Counted from the stretch's first letter, positions 1 to 9,377 are shown. The stretch: 64,000 bases of DNA from Lacticaseibacillus absianus (GCF_013407595.1 NZ_JABEKX010000006.1:23784-87783), one strand, 5' to 3'. Made by a program: numbers and translations. The notes: generated by a model not told the origin, from the sequence alone.

Positions 1-51
1 CATGCCGCCAGGGCCAGCACCGATCACGATCACATCATACTGCTTAGACAT
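1..51 (-). CDS. trxB: Thioredoxin reductase, N-terminal fragment
   Basis: Only the first 17 codons are inside the window; the gene runs off the left edge. They encode a short beta strand followed by the FAD-binding glycine motif GAGPGG, the usual start of thioredoxin reductase and related flavoproteins. Position directly downstream of gpsA fits the hprK-lgt-gpsA-trxB order common in lactobacilli. In that family the enzyme reduces thioredoxin with NADPH in the cytosol. The fragment alone could also be another Rossmann flavoprotein, so the name rests largely on gene order. Confidence 0.7.
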   Translation of the reverse strand, partial: MSKQYDVIVIGAGPGGM

Positions 52-103
52 GGGCAAAAACTCCTTTGGTTGGTCTGCTTACGTTTTGTAAGTATACCTG
101 AAT

Positions 104-1144
104 TCAGTCGCGTTGTAAAGTCGGATCAAAATCAAACTCCGGCTTGCCGTCACGGGCCATCAGGTCAGTGATCACCGACTGGATCGGTGCATCCTGGTAC
201 AACACGTTGTAGATGGCCGTCGAGATCGGCATCTCGACTTCAAGCTCGCTCGCCAGCTCGTGTACGACCTTGGCCGTGGAGACGCCTTCGACGACCATCC
301 CCATGTTCGCGAGCACATCCGCCAGTTTCTCCCCCTGGCCCAGTGCATTACCAGCACGCCAGTTGCGGCTGTGGACACTGGTACAGGTGACGATCAGGTC
401 GCCGACCCCAGAGAGCCCGATGAACGTCAGGGGGGCAGCGCCGAGGCGGACCCCCAGGCGTGTGATTTCTGCCAGACCGCGGGTCATCAACGCCGCCTTG
501 GTGTTGTCCCCATAGCCGAGCCCGTGTAAAGCGCCGGCACCGATCGCGATCACGTTTTTCAGCGCCGCACCGAGCTCGACGCCGATCACATCGTCATTCG
601 TGTAGAGCCGGAAGTAGGCGTTCATGAAGATCGCCTGGACTGCCTTAGCGGCGGCCAGCGACTGAGACGCTGCGGTCAGGGTGGTGATGTCTTTAGTCGC
701 CACGTCTTCGGCGTGACTCGGCCCGGAGATCACCACGATCCCTGCATGCAGGGCCGCCGGTAACGTCGCGTCGAGCACCTGCGACACGCGCAGCTTGCTG
801 CCGACTTCGAGCCCCTTGGCCGCATGTGCGATGATTGGGCGCGTCCCGCTAGCTTCCAGCAGCGGCCGCACTTGCTCGGCCACGCTGCGGACCGCGTTGG
901 TCGGCACGACGAACAGAATCACGTCGGCCCCCGTCAACGCCGCCGCCAGGTCCGTCGTCGCCTGCAAGTTGTCATGCAGGCGAAAATCTGGCAGGTAGTG
1001 CTGATTGGTGTGCTGTGTGTTGATCTCCGGGATCTGCCGGGCGTCATGTGTCCACAGCGCGACGTCATGGCCATTTTCGACCAGCAGGTTCGCCAACACC
1101 GTTCCCCATGAACCAGCGCCTAATACGGCCACTTTCTTTGTCAA
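104..1144 (-). CDS. gpsA: Glycerol-3-phosphate dehydrogenase [NAD(P)+]
   Basis: Makes sn-glycerol 3-phosphate from dihydroxyacetone phosphate in the cytosol, feeding phospholipid and lipoteichoic acid synthesis. The N-terminus shows the Rossmann motif GAGSWG (residues 9-14), and the catalytic-lysine segment GAALKN lies in the middle of the protein. Length 346 aa is normal for the family. It is third in the run hprK-lgt-gpsA-trxB with a 22 bp gap from lgt, which suggests cotranscription. The ATG start is kept because it directly begins the Rossmann strand. Nothing is unusual in the sequence. Confidence 0.95.
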   Translation of the reverse strand: MTKKVAVLGAGSWGTVLANLLVENGHDVALWTHDARQIPEINTQHTNQHYLPDFRLHDNLQATTDLAAALTGADVILFVVPTNAVRSVAEQVRPLLEASGTRPIIAHAAKGLEVGSKLRVSQVLDATLPAALHAGIVVISGPSHAEDVATKDITTLTAASQSLAAAKAVQAIFMNAYFRLYTNDDVIGVELGAALKNVIAIGAGALHGLGYGDNTKAALMTRGLAEITRLGVRLGAAPLTFIGLSGVGDLIVTCTSVHSRNWRAGNALGQGEKLADVLANMGMVVEGVSTAKVVHELASELEVEMPISTAIYNVLYQDAPIQSVITDLMARDGKPEFDFDPTLQRD

Positions 1145-1166
1145 AAGATCACTCCTAGTTGTTTGT

Positions 1167-1988
1167 CTAAAGGTTCGCGAGCTTGTTCCCGTCCAAGTAC
1201 CACGGGATATCTTGGCGCCGGCGGTAGACCCACAGGCCGACCGCGGCCACGAAGAGCACGATCGACAGCAGCTGCGAGACGCGCAGGCCAGGCATCAAGT
1301 ATAAACTATCCGTGCGCATCCCTTCAACGAAGAAACGCCCGAAGCTGTACCACATCACGTAGCTCAACAGGACTTCGCCTTGCTTGAACCAGTCGCGGTG
1401 GTGCCGAACACTCATGATCAGAATGAAGCCAGCAACGTTCCAGGCTGATTCGTACAAAAACGTCGGCTGACGGTACGCCCCGGCGATGTTCATCTGCTGA
1501 ATGATGAACGCCGGCAGGTGTAGGCCCTTCAGGAACGCCAACGTGGTCTTCGCTCCGTACGCTTCCTGATTCATGAAGTTACCCCAGCGGCCGATCGCCT
1601 GGGCGATCATCACGGTCGGCGCCGCAATGTCGAGGATCAGCCACGCCGGTAGCCACTTGGCCCGGCAGTAGACCAAAAACACGATCACGCTGGCGATCAG
1701 CGCACCGTAGATCGCGATCCCACCGTGCCAGATCGCGATGATCTCCCCGGGGTGCGCGGCGTAGTACGGCCACTCAAAGGCGACGTAATACAGCCGGGCG
1801 CCGATCAAGGCAAAAGGCAGTGCCCACAGGACAAGGTTGAGGATATGGTCCTCCGCCACGCCGCGGCGTGCGGCCTCCTTCATCGCCAGGTACACCGCAA
1901 GCAAGACACCACAGGCGATGATCACCCCATACCAATGGATCTCAAGCCCGCCGAGGCGCACTGCGATCGGATTCAACGCTGCTAACAT
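1167..1988 (-). CDS. lgt: Prolipoprotein diacylglyceryl transferase
   Basis: Transfers diacylglycerol from phosphatidylglycerol to the lipobox cysteine of prelipoproteins, in the cytoplasmic membrane. Seven hydrophobic segments are visible, and the family signature GRWGNFMN is at residues 133-140 with the conserved HGG segment at 88-90. Length 273 aa is typical. It lies between hprK and gpsA with gaps of 13 to 22 bp, so it is probably one transcript. Substrates inside this window would include the lipoproteins at 26054 and 35883. Confidence 0.95.
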   Translation of the reverse strand: MLAALNPIAVRLGGLEIHWYGVIIACGVLLAVYLAMKEAARRGVAEDHILNLVLWALPFALIGARLYYVAFEWPYYAAHPGEIIAIWHGGIAIYGALIASVIVFLVYCRAKWLPAWLILDIAAPTVMIAQAIGRWGNFMNQEAYGAKTTLAFLKGLHLPAFIIQQMNIAGAYRQPTFLYESAWNVAGFILIMSVRHHRDWFKQGEVLLSYVMWYSFGRFFVEGMRTDSLYLMPGLRVSQLLSIVLFVAAVGLWVYRRRQDIPWYLDGNKLANL

Positions 1989-2001
1989 ATCAGGACCGTC
2001 C

Positions 2002-2937
2002 TTACTCTTCAGAATTCGACTGGATCAGTTTGTTGAGGTTCTGCTCGAACGTCTTCGTCGCGTCGTAACCCATCGATTTGGCGCGGAAGTTCATCGCGGC
2101 GACCTCGATGATCGAGGCCAAGTTACGCCCGACCTTGACCGGAATGGTGATCTTCGGGACTGCGACATCAAAGATCGTCTGGGCCTGTTCCCCGGAACCC
2201 AGGCGGTCGAACTGCTTGTCCGGCGTCCAGTTCTCCAGGTGCACGATCAGGTCGATGCTCGTCCGTGCCCGCACAGCACCGGCGCCGAACAGGTTCATCA
2301 CGTCGATGATCCCCAGCCCGCGGATCTCCAGCAGGTGCGAGAGGATTGCCGGCGCCTCGCCGATGATCGTCTGCTCGTCTTGTTGATAGACGTCGACGCG
2401 GTCGTCGGCGATCAGCCGGTGGCCGCGCTGGATCAGCTCCAGCGCCGTTTCGGACTTGCCGACACCCGAGTCCCCGGTGATCATCACCCCGAGTCCGTAG
2501 AGATCGACCAAGACCCCGTGCATGCTCCGGCGTTCGGCCAGTTGGCCCTCCAGGTAGTCCGTGATCAGGCTCGACAACCGAGTGGTCGGCAGCTTAGAGC
2601 CCAACACCGGGATGTGTGCCGACTCCGCCGCTTCGAGCATCTCGGCCAGCGGTTCAATCCCGCGCGACACTAAGAATGCCGGTGTGTCCATGGCAGCCAT
2701 ACGCCGCAAGATCACGAGCCGCTCGGCTGAAGTCATGTTGCGTGCAAAGGCGCTTTCGGTCCGGCCGAACAACTGCACGCGCTCGTGCGGATAATAATTG
2801 AAGTACCCAGTCAGCTCCAAGCCCGGCCGGGAGATGTCAGAGACGCTCACCTGGCGCTCATCGAGGTACGCCTCACCGCTGTACACGGTCAGGTGCGTCT
2901 CCGTGACCAGTTGGCGCACCGAAACTCTGTCTACCAT
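2002..2937 (-). CDS. hprK: HPr kinase/phosphorylase
   Basis: Phosphorylates and dephosphorylates HPr at Ser46, the switch for carbon catabolite repression through CcpA. The C-terminal kinase domain carries the P-loop GDSGVGKS (about residues 155-162) preceded by the conserved MHGVLVD segment. I chose the ATG at 2937 over the in-frame GTG at 2946, because AGGTGG sits 5 nt upstream of the ATG. First gene of the hprK-lgt-gpsA-trxB run. The gene lies next to a fructose PTS operon, but the two are separate units with a terminator between them. Confidence 0.95.
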   Translation of the reverse strand: MVDRVSVRQLVTETHLTVYSGEAYLDERQVSVSDISRPGLELTGYFNYYPHERVQLFGRTESAFARNMTSAERLVILRRMAAMDTPAFLVSRGIEPLAEMLEAAESAHIPVLGSKLPTTRLSSLITDYLEGQLAERRSMHGVLVDLYGLGVMITGDSGVGKSETALELIQRGHRLIADDRVDVYQQDEQTIIGEAPAILSHLLEIRGLGIIDVMNLFGAGAVRARTSIDLIVHLENWTPDKQFDRLGSGEQAQTIFDVAVPKITIPVKVGRNLASIIEVAAMNFRAKSMGYDATKTFEQNLNKLIQSNSEE

Positions 2938-3043
2938 CGGTTCCACCTGTCTTTCGCCATAATTATCTTTAAGTTTATCATCGTTTGGCTCCAGTTAACA
3001 GAGGGACGGCCCGCCGACCGATAGCCACCGTCGCTCAGATACG

Positions 3044-3070
3044 CAAAAACCCGCTCGGCGTGCGAGCGGG
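3044..3070 (-). terminator. Rho-independent terminator of the fruKA operon
   Basis: Read on the minus strand, an 8 bp stem CCCGCTCG/CGAGCGGG is followed by TTTTT, directly after the fruA stop codon. Confidence 0.85.
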
Positions 3071-3079
3071 CCATGCGAC

Positions 3080-5029
3080 TCACTGTTTGAACAGCGTCAG
3101 AATCTGAAGCGGTGTCGAGGCCGCCTTGAGCCGCTCGACGAACTGCGGATGCGTCAGCAGCTTCGCCGTGTTGCTCAAGTAGCGCAAGTGGTCGCCATCA
3201 TCGTGTTCCGGGATCAAGAAGCTGATCATCGTGTCGACCGGCTGCTGATCGAAGGTCTGCCACTCGATCGGTCGGGTCAGCCGGACGACGAGCATCGCGG
3301 AACGCTTGATCGTCGCATCCTGCGCGTGTGGGATCGCGATCCCCTGCTCCATCCCGGTCGAGCCTTCGCTTTCGCGGTGCAAGTACTTCTGATAGACCGC
3401 CTCGGCATCTGTTGCCAAGCCGTTGTGTACCGCGAGTTCGGCGAGCTGATGAAGCGCGTCATCCCGGTCCCGGGCGGTAACGTCCAAGACGATGTTCGCC
3501 TCGGTCAGGATCTGTCCCCAATCACTGGTCACACTGTCGCTGTCTTTGTCGGCTGCCGTTGCGGCCGGCGCGATCGCCGTCACCGCTTCGTCACCAGTCA
3601 AGCCGGCCATGCTGACCGCGGGTGCGACCGCATTATGCTTCTTCGAGGCACGCCCGGCCACGAGCGCCAGCAGTGCACCGGAGACCAGTGACCCGATCAG
3701 GATGTAGAGCACCCACATCACGGGGTGAGTGACCAGCGGCAACACGATGAAGCCACCGTGGGGCGCTGGGACCTGCACCTTACCGACATACGTCAACGCC
3801 GCGGCGATCGCAGAGCCGATCATGAAGCAGGGAATGTTGATCAGAGGATTCTTCGCGGCAAACGGAATGGCCCCTTCGGTGATGTGCGTGGACCCCAGCA
3901 AGAAGTTGACATAGCCGGCACTGCGCTCATCGCGCGTGTAGGCCTTCTTGTTCATCAGGACGGCAAACCCGGTCGCCAGCGGTGGGGCGATGCAGGCCGC
4001 GGAGACCCCAGCCATGAAGAATGCATTGCCTTGGGCCAGCAGCGCTGTCCCGGTCAGATACGCCGCCTTGTTGATCGGCCCACCGAAGTCGAACGCACAC
4101 ATTGCACCGACGACCAACCCTAAGATGATCGGATCTGAGTTCTGCATCCCCTTCAGGAAGTCCATCATGCCAGTGTTGATCGCCGCCATCGGTTTGGTGA
4201 TCAAAAACATCAGCGTCCCGGCAATGAAGACCCCCAAGACTGGGTAGAGAAAGATCGCCTTGAGGCCGCGGAACTCGCGGTCAGGTAGCGGTGCCAGGAG
4301 CCGTTGTAAGAGCAAGACGACCGCCCCGGCGATGTAACCACCGACGATCCCACCCAGGAATCCGGTGCCGCCATTCAAGGCCAGCATCCCGACGGCAAAG
4401 CCGACGATCAAGCCGCTACGCTTGGCGATCGCTTCACCGATGTAAGCACACAGGACTGGGACCATCAGCCCCATCGTCGTGCCCCCGATGTTGTTCAGCA
4501 TCGCTGCGAACGTATTGTACTGCTCGTTCTTCGGATCGGCGGAATAGATCCCCCAGAAGAACGAGATGGCAACGAGGACCCCACCGGCCACGACTAGCGG
4601 CAACATGTGAGATACCCCGTTCATCAAGCTGGTGTAGATCAGGTGTCCGATACTTTCGCCACCGCGCTTATCGTCGCCACCCGCCGCTTTGCGCGCCTGG
4701 TCAGCCTTATACACCGGCGCGTCGGGTGCTAGCGCCTCATCGATCAGCTTCTTGGGGTCCTTGATCGCTGCAGCGACCGGGACCATCACGACCGGCAACC
4801 CAGCGAAGCGATCGGCGTCAACGTCGATATCCGACGCGACCACCACCGCCCGTGCGTTGTCGATCTCTTCTTGAGTCAGCGGATCATCGACCCCGGTCTG
4901 TCCGTGCGTTTCGACCTTGATCGTCAAGCCCATTTTCTGCGCTGCTTGTTCCAGTGCTTCCTGTGCCATGTAGGTGTGGGCGATCCCCGTCGCGCAACCC
5001 GTGGCACCAATCAGATCATACTTGGCCAT
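3080..5029 (-). CDS. fruA: PTS fructose transporter, fused IIB-IIC-IIA
   Basis: Takes up fructose and phosphorylates it to fructose 1-phosphate at the membrane. Domain order is IIB (residues 1-100, phospho-cysteine in GCATGIAHT at 11-19), IIC (about 125-460, strongly hydrophobic) and IIA at the C-terminus, with the active histidine at about residue 568 in the segment AIPHAQDA. Length 649 aa fits fructose-family FruA. The start overlaps the stop of fruK as TAATG, so the two genes are translationally coupled. A mannitol-type or other fructose-family sugar cannot be excluded from sequence alone. Confidence 0.92.
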   Translation of the reverse strand: MAKYDLIGATGCATGIAHTYMAQEALEQAAQKMGLTIKVETHGQTGVDDPLTQEEIDNARAVVVASDIDVDADRFAGLPVVMVPVAAAIKDPKKLIDEALAPDAPVYKADQARKAAGGDDKRGGESIGHLIYTSLMNGVSHMLPLVVAGGVLVAISFFWGIYSADPKNEQYNTFAAMLNNIGGTTMGLMVPVLCAYIGEAIAKRSGLIVGFAVGMLALNGGTGFLGGIVGGYIAGAVVLLLQRLLAPLPDREFRGLKAIFLYPVLGVFIAGTLMFLITKPMAAINTGMMDFLKGMQNSDPIILGLVVGAMCAFDFGGPINKAAYLTGTALLAQGNAFFMAGVSAACIAPPLATGFAVLMNKKAYTRDERSAGYVNFLLGSTHITEGAIPFAAKNPLINIPCFMIGSAIAAALTYVGKVQVPAPHGGFIVLPLVTHPVMWVLYILIGSLVSGALLALVAGRASKKHNAVAPAVSMAGLTGDEAVTAIAPAATAADKDSDSVTSDWGQILTEANIVLDVTARDRDDALHQLAELAVHNGLATDAEAVYQKYLHRESEGSTGMEQGIAIPHAQDATIKRSAMLVVRLTRPIEWQTFDQQPVDTMISFLIPEHDDGDHLRYLSNTAKLLTHPQFVERLKAASTPLQILTLFKQ

Positions 5030-5958
5030 TATGCTTCCTCCCTTGTGATGACGATCTGGTCGCGCAAGTCATCCAGATCCTCAAACGTTGTCAGCCAACT
5101 GCGCCGGGCCGTATCGCTGCCTGCCGCGATCGCTTCCCTCAGATTATCGGCAACTGGTCTGCCCGCGACCCAACCACCGACGAACGTCCCAAGCATCGTA
5201 TCCCCGGCGCCTGCGGTATTCAGCACGGCGATCTTCGGGGCGTTGCCGGCAAAGCACCCCGCCTGCCCGACGAAGATCGCGCCATCCTCGCCACACGACA
5301 ACAAGACGTTCTGTGCGCCCCGGTCGATCAGCTGCTTGGCCATGGCGATCCGCGACGCGGTATCGCGTGGCGGTTCCTCCCCGACCCAGCTCGCCAGCTC
5401 GTTATCGTTCGGCTTGATCAAGAGCGGGTGGTACTGCAAGGCGTCGAGGACCTCCGGATAAGAGGTGTCGATCACGAACCCAAAGTGACGCTGTGCACTC
5501 AACTGGGCGATCGTGACGATCACCTCGGGTCGGATCCCCTGGGCGAAACTTCCAGACAGGATCAGCGTATCATCCGTGCCGAGGCGCTCGAGCCGCTCCA
5601 GCAACTGACGCAACGCCGCCGCCCCGACGGCCGGCCCCGGGTTGACCAGCTTGAACTCTTCGTTAGTCGCCGACACATGGGTGAACACATTGATCCGCGT
5701 GATCCCACCCGCGTCGATAAAGTCGTTGGCGATCCCCGCACGCGTCAACTCAGCGACGATGTGGGCGAGCGTGAAGCCCCCGCCGATCCCCAGAGCTTGA
5801 TTTTCAATGCCCAGTCGGTGAAGAATAAAGGAGACATTCACGCCTTTACCGTTAGCTTGGACGTCGGCACCGGTCGTACGGTTCACGGTGCCTTCTTTCA
5901 TCTGCGGCGTCGTGATGAACAGGTCGATCGCCGGATTCAGTGTTAATGTATAGATCAT
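5029..5958 (-). CDS. fruK: 1-phosphofructokinase
   Basis: Phosphorylates the fructose 1-phosphate made by FruA to fructose 1,6-bisphosphate. It is a PfkB-family kinase of 309 aa starting at the typical MIYTLTLNPAID, with the anion-hole motif GAGDTM at about residues 250-255. A longer open frame extends to 6069, but GGAGGGA lies 8 nt before the ATG at 5958, which fixes the start. A -10 box TATGAT is at 5987-5992 on the minus strand, with no good -35. Tagatose-6-phosphate kinase is a relative, but the fruA partner favours FruK. Confidence 0.93.
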   Translation of the reverse strand: MIYTLTLNPAIDLFITTPQMKEGTVNRTTGADVQANGKGVNVSFILHRLGIENQALGIGGGFTLAHIVAELTRAGIANDFIDAGGITRINVFTHVSATNEEFKLVNPGPAVGAAALRQLLERLERLGTDDTLILSGSFAQGIRPEVIVTIAQLSAQRHFGFVIDTSYPEVLDALQYHPLLIKPNDNELASWVGEEPPRDTASRIAMAKQLIDRGAQNVLLSCGEDGAIFVGQAGCFAGNAPKIAVLNTAGAGDTMLGTFVGGWVAGRPVADNLREAIAAGSDTARRSWLTTFEDLDDLRDQIVITREEA

Positions 5959-6044
5959 AGTCGAGTCCCTCCTACCTTCGACAACTATCATAGCGCCCCT
6001 CACGGCGTACATGTTGCCAGGATCGCACGCCGGGACCCACGAAT

Positions 6045-6060
6045 CTGAAAAAGTTTTCAG
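6045..6060. promoter_or_regulatory. Candidate RpiR operator
   Basis: Inverted repeat CTGAAAA-AG-TTTTCAG in the divergent region between fruK and its likely regulator. It touches the AGGAGG of the regulator gene and lies about 53 bp upstream of the fruK -10 box. Binding is inferred from symmetry and position only. Confidence 0.5.
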
Positions 6061-6069
6061 GAGGCTCAT

Positions 6070-6822
6070 ATGACCGTCAAGTTAAGTGCCACCGAGCAAT
6101 ACTTGCGCAACGTGATCGCTAAGAACCGCAGCCAGATCGCGAGCATGTCGATCGTGCAGTTCAGCGAGTTCGCCAATGTCTCGACTGCGACCATCGTGCG
6201 CACGATGAAGAAGCTGGGCTACTCCGGCTACACCGACTTTCGCCACTCCCTGCTGAGCGAAGCCAAGGAGGACCAAAAATATGCCGTCTTGCGCGACGCA
6301 GACGACAAGATCAAGCAGGTCATCACGATGAACCAGCAGGAGGTCAACCAGACGATCGCCAACCTCGACATCAGCGCGATCGAAGACGGGATCCAACAGT
6401 TGCATAGCGCAGACGTGGTCTACGTGTTCGCACGCGGGCTCTCTGAGACGATTGGCGAGGAGATGGCGCTCAAATTGCAGTTGCTGGGCAAGTACGTGCA
6501 GTTTTACAGCGACCCCAACATCATCCGCATCATTGCCGGCCGAACGAAGCCTGGGGCGGTCGCGATCATCGTCACCCTGAACGGCAAGACCCCAGAGCTC
6601 GTCGAAGCCGCTCAGACGCTCAACGCCCGCAACGTACCGGTGATGACGATCACGACGAACGAAGACTCGCCGATCGTGCAGTACACCGACATCCTCTTCA
6701 ACGGCTATAAGTCCTCGGTCTCGTATTTTCCCGACTATGAGGTGCGCTCACGCTTGCCGATCCAAGTGATCGGCCGGATCCTGCTCGACTCCTACGTCGT
6801 CCGTGAAGGCAACCCAGGCTAA
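6070..6822 (+). CDS. MurR/RpiR-family regulator of the fructose operon
   Basis: A 250 aa protein with an N-terminal helix-turn-helix (about residues 1-77, including the recognition segment NVSTATIVRTMKKLGYSGYT) and a C-terminal sugar isomerase (SIS) domain (about 110-235) that in this family binds a phosphosugar. AGGAGG lies 6 nt before the ATG. It is divergent from fruK-fruA, so fructose 1-phosphate is a plausible ligand; many lactic acid bacteria use a DeoR-type FruR here instead. Whether it represses or activates cannot be told from the sequence. Confidence 0.85.
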   Translation: MTVKLSATEQYLRNVIAKNRSQIASMSIVQFSEFANVSTATIVRTMKKLGYSGYTDFRHSLLSEAKEDQKYAVLRDADDKIKQVITMNQQEVNQTIANLDISAIEDGIQQLHSADVVYVFARGLSETIGEEMALKLQLLGKYVQFYSDPNIIRIIAGRTKPGAVAIIVTLNGKTPELVEAAQTLNARNVPVMTITTNEDSPIVQYTDILFNGYKSSVSYFPDYEVRSRLPIQVIGRILLDSYVVREGNPG

Positions 6823-6862
6823 CGCAAAAAAATCTGGCCCACTTGGGGTCAGATTTTTTTGC
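6823..6862. terminator. Bidirectional terminator
   Basis: A stem with AAAAAAATCTGG on one side and TCAGATTTTTTT on the other lies between convergent genes (RpiR regulator and the holin-fold gene). Confidence 0.85.
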
Positions 6863-6880
6863 GGGCGCAAGCGCCATGCA

Positions 6881-7219
6881 TCAGTCGTTCGGCTCGCCTA
6901 GCGTTGTGTTGACGAGGCTGATGATCAGCGCCAAGAGCATCTGGGCGCCGAAGCCCGAGAAGTAGATGCCGTCAACGAACCAGGTCATCATGGTGAGCAT
7001 GAAGCCGTTCAAGACTAAAAGGAACAGCCCCAGCGTCAGTAGGGTCAGCGGGAAGGACAAGACCTTGAGGATCGGCTTGATCAGTCCGTTCAACAAGCCT
7101 AAGACAACGGCCCCGGTCAGCGCAACTTGCCAGTTCGCGACGCTCAGCTGAACGGGAAAAAGCTGACTGTAGACGATGAAAACGAGAGTGGTCAAAGCGA
7201 CCTTACGCAGGAATCCCAT
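6881..7219 (-). CDS. YvlD-like membrane protein (phage holin 4 superfamily)
   Basis: A 112 aa protein with four hydrophobic segments and the LNGLIKPILKVLSFPLTLLT region typical of the YvlD/phage-holin-4 family (PF04020). The family is not a true lysis holin. In Bacillus yvlD lies in the envelope-stress operon yvlABCD with the DUF4097 protein YvlB, and the same partner is found here two genes upstream. Its start overlaps the stop of the preceding gene (TAATG). The function of the family is unknown. Confidence 0.85.
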   Translation of the reverse strand: MGFLRKVALTTLVFIVYSQLFPVQLSVANWQVALTGAVVLGLLNGLIKPILKVLSFPLTLLTLGLFLLVLNGFMLTMMTWFVDGIYFSGFGAQMLLALIISLVNTTLGEPND

Positions 7220-7509
7220 TAGAAGTCGCTCCAGTCATCGTGGTCTTCACGCGGAGGCTGCTTTGGCCGGGATTCTTCGTGGACGTTATGCGCCACTTTA
7301 CGCCCCGGCTGCACATAGTCCTGCCAGTCGGTCCGGTGGTGTGCCGGGCGGGCACCATGGTGGTCACTGCGTCGGATCAGCCACCAGATCAGCAGGCCGA
7401 TGACGACCGGCCAAAACAGGACATGGATCAAGGCGAAGCCGACGAGCAGGACGACCATGATCACGAGCCCGACGATGAATAAGATGATGGGGATCATGAG
7501 AAATGGCAT
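7219..7509 (-). CDS. Small two-helix membrane protein, YvlC position
   Basis: A 96 aa protein with two strongly hydrophobic N-terminal segments (about residues 2-25 and 28-45) and a charged, proline- and histidine-rich tail ending in an acidic DDWSDF. The open frame extends to 7560, but the ATG at 7509 has AAAGGAG 8 nt upstream and begins the first membrane helix. It is coupled to the YvlD-like gene by TAATG. It occupies the place that the PspC-domain protein YvlC has in Bacillus, but I see no PspC domain. Not recognised further. Confidence 0.8.
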   Translation of the reverse strand: MPFLMIPIILFIVGLVIMVVLLVGFALIHVLFWPVVIGLLIWWLIRRSDHHGARPAHHRTDWQDYVQPGRKVAHNVHEESRPKQPPREDHDDWSDF

Positions 7510-7561
7510 ACTGTTGTCTCCTTTAGGGCAGACGCGCAGGCCTTCGCCTGCGCGTCGCACT

Positions 7562-9043
7562 TCATTCAGTTTCGGTGTCTTTGAGCAAAATGTTTCCGCT
7601 GGTGGTCGTGACCTTCAGCTGGCCTTCACCGGTCCCCGGGCGATCCAGGGCAACGGACTTGGCCTTGCCGGTCACATCGATGCCGCTCATGCGGCTCTTG
7701 ACCCCACCGAAGCGCGTGCGTGCCTCACCGGTGACCGCCACGGTGGCCGGCAAGGCGACCTTGACGTTCCCGTTGACAGAGCTTGCCGTCAGCTGCTTGA
7801 AGTCGCTCGGTAAGGTCGTGCGGATCGTGCCGTTGACGGTCTGCAACGCCAAGGTCTTCGCATCGTTTTCGACCTTGATGTCGCCGTTGACGGTTTCAAG
7901 GACGAGGTCGTGGACCGCGCCATTGGTGACCTTGATCGAGCCGTTGACGTTTTCGGTCTCCAGCATCACTGCGGTCAGATCATTGAACGCCAGCTCACCG
8001 TTCGTGCTCTTGACGTACAGATCCTTGCCGTTCAGCCCGTTAAGGGTCAAGCCCCCGTTGAGCAGGCGGACGGTAACATGATCGTAGTCGCGCTTCGGCA
8101 GGTGGATCGTCAGATCGGCTTGCACCCGGCGGTTCGGGACCTGGAAGACGAAGTGATCGTCATTGACATCGATGCGGCTACGGTCAAGGAAAGCTTGCAG
8201 CGGTGTGTCTGCGGCCATCTTGCCGAACAGCTTGATGTTGGCATCGACCTGGATCCCGGCCTGCGCCCAAGTATCGATCGTGATGTCACCATTGGCGACC
8301 TTCAGATCTAGGATCGTCGCTTGACTGTCCGGAAAATCAAAGGTGTGGCTGAAGCGCTCCATTGCCAGCCCCGGTACCCGAACCGTGACATCCTTCCAGT
8401 CCACGTTGTCGAGCACGTTGCCCATGGTCTTCTTCAGGAGCGACCCGATCTGGACCGTGGCGTCATTGACGGTCTTGCCGATATCGTTCAGCGCGTCTTT
8501 GGCTTGGTCCTGCCAGTCGTCCGGCAAGACCTTATCGGTGAAGTGCTTCTTGTTCAGCAGGTGCTTCTCGCGGTTGAGGTCCGCGATCTGCGCCTTGATC
8601 GCCGCTTGCTGTTCCTTCAACTCGCTGAGTTGCTGGGTCAGCTCGAGGTTCTCCTGCTTCAACTGGCCACGCTCTTGATACTTCGCTTCGGTCAGCGTGT
8701 CGAGGTCTTCCATTGTGTCCAGCACGATGATCTGCTCGGCATTGGCCGCCAGTTTGGTGTTCACGTTCTTGATCTGGGCTTCCGTTGCGTCCAGTGTGCC
8801 GGCCAGTTCGGCCAGCTTCGTGTTCAACCCGGCGAGGGCCTCTTCGGCCACGTCTGGGCTCTTGTCGTCAGGTTCTTCAGGATCGGGAGTTTCGTTCGTC
8901 TGGTCAGCTGCGGCATCATCGGGGGCAGCTGGCTTCGGTGCAGCTGCCTTGGCTTTGGCAAGGTTCTCAAGGAGCACCAGCGCTTCTTCGCTCGTGATCA
9001 CCCCTTGCTTCACTAGATCTAGGATCCGTTCACGTTCATTCAT
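7562..9043 (-). CDS. YvlB-like DUF4097 beta-helix protein
   Basis: A 493 aa protein. Residues 1-30 form a short SHOCT-like helical module (KQGVITSEEALVLLE). Residues 30-90 are acidic linker, 75-170 a predicted coiled coil, and about 215-490 a series of short beta-strand repeats with recurring VNGDI/VNGNV turns, the mark of DUF4097 (YvlB). No signal peptide is visible, so it is likely cytosolic or membrane-associated through its partners. It heads the operon yvlB-small protein-yvlD. In Bacillus this module is induced by cell-wall stress; the same role here is inference. Confidence 0.88.
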   Translation of the reverse strand: MNERERILDLVKQGVITSEEALVLLENLAKAKAAAPKPAAPDDAAADQTNETPDPEEPDDKSPDVAEEALAGLNTKLAELAGTLDATEAQIKNVNTKLAANAEQIIVLDTMEDLDTLTEAKYQERGQLKQENLELTQQLSELKEQQAAIKAQIADLNREKHLLNKKHFTDKVLPDDWQDQAKDALNDIGKTVNDATVQIGSLLKKTMGNVLDNVDWKDVTVRVPGLAMERFSHTFDFPDSQATILDLKVANGDITIDTWAQAGIQVDANIKLFGKMAADTPLQAFLDRSRIDVNDDHFVFQVPNRRVQADLTIHLPKRDYDHVTVRLLNGGLTLNGLNGKDLYVKSTNGELAFNDLTAVMLETENVNGSIKVTNGAVHDLVLETVNGDIKVENDAKTLALQTVNGTIRTTLPSDFKQLTASSVNGNVKVALPATVAVTGEARTRFGGVKSRMSGIDVTGKAKSVALDRPGTGEGQLKVTTTSGNILLKDTETE

Positions 9044-9195
9044 GGTATTACCTCCACGTATTGACTGCCTCTGTAGTTATAGTATGCCAGCCCCTCACCA
9101 TGAATGCATAGGTCCTAAGGTTGATTTTTGAGTCGGGCGCACGGACACGCCCCGGTCGCCAACGCCGCTGACCCCGAGCGCGTCGTCACCCCGTC

Positions 9196-9339
9196 AAAAA
9201 TAGCCGCCATGGGTAATGGCGGCTACGGAGAAAGGATTGGTCGACGAGTGGGTGGCTCGCCGGCGATTTTTACTTTGGAGGAGTAAAAATGAAAAAGTTG
9301 GGTATGGGTATGGAAATGAGTGGGTGGCTCATTTCTATG
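9196..9339 (-). ncRNA. csRNA-like regulatory RNA, copy A
   Basis: Unannotated minus-strand unit of about 144 nt. From 5' to 3' it has hairpin 1 (plus coordinates 9313-9335, 8 bp stem, loop CCACCCA), a linker with CCCATACCC, and a conserved block complementary to 9266-9300. The block contains ACTCCTCC and CAT, so it is the antisense of a perfect SD plus AUG. Hairpin 2 follows (9243-9261, different stem, same loop CCACCCA), then a terminator with stem AGCCGCCAT/ATGGCGGCT and TTTTT (9196-9222). Ends are predicted from the -10 box and T-run. Function as a trans-acting translation repressor is inference. Confidence 0.65.
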
Positions 9340-9345
9340 CCTCTG

Positions 9346-9377
9346 ATACTACCCGCCAAATATGACGAAACTGTGAT
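9346..9377 (-). promoter_or_regulatory. Promoter of RNA copy A with direct repeat
   Basis: On the minus strand: ATCACA-N5-GTCATA direct repeat (plus 9372-9377 and 9361-9366), then 9 nt, then the -10 box TAGTAT (9346-9351). There is no consensus -35; the repeat covers that position, as at promoters activated by OmpR-type response regulators. Confidence 0.6.

Noticed and set aside
6881..7219. Lysis holin of a prophage remnant
   Set aside because: The family name is historical; the neighbours are the YvlB-type operon, not phage genes.
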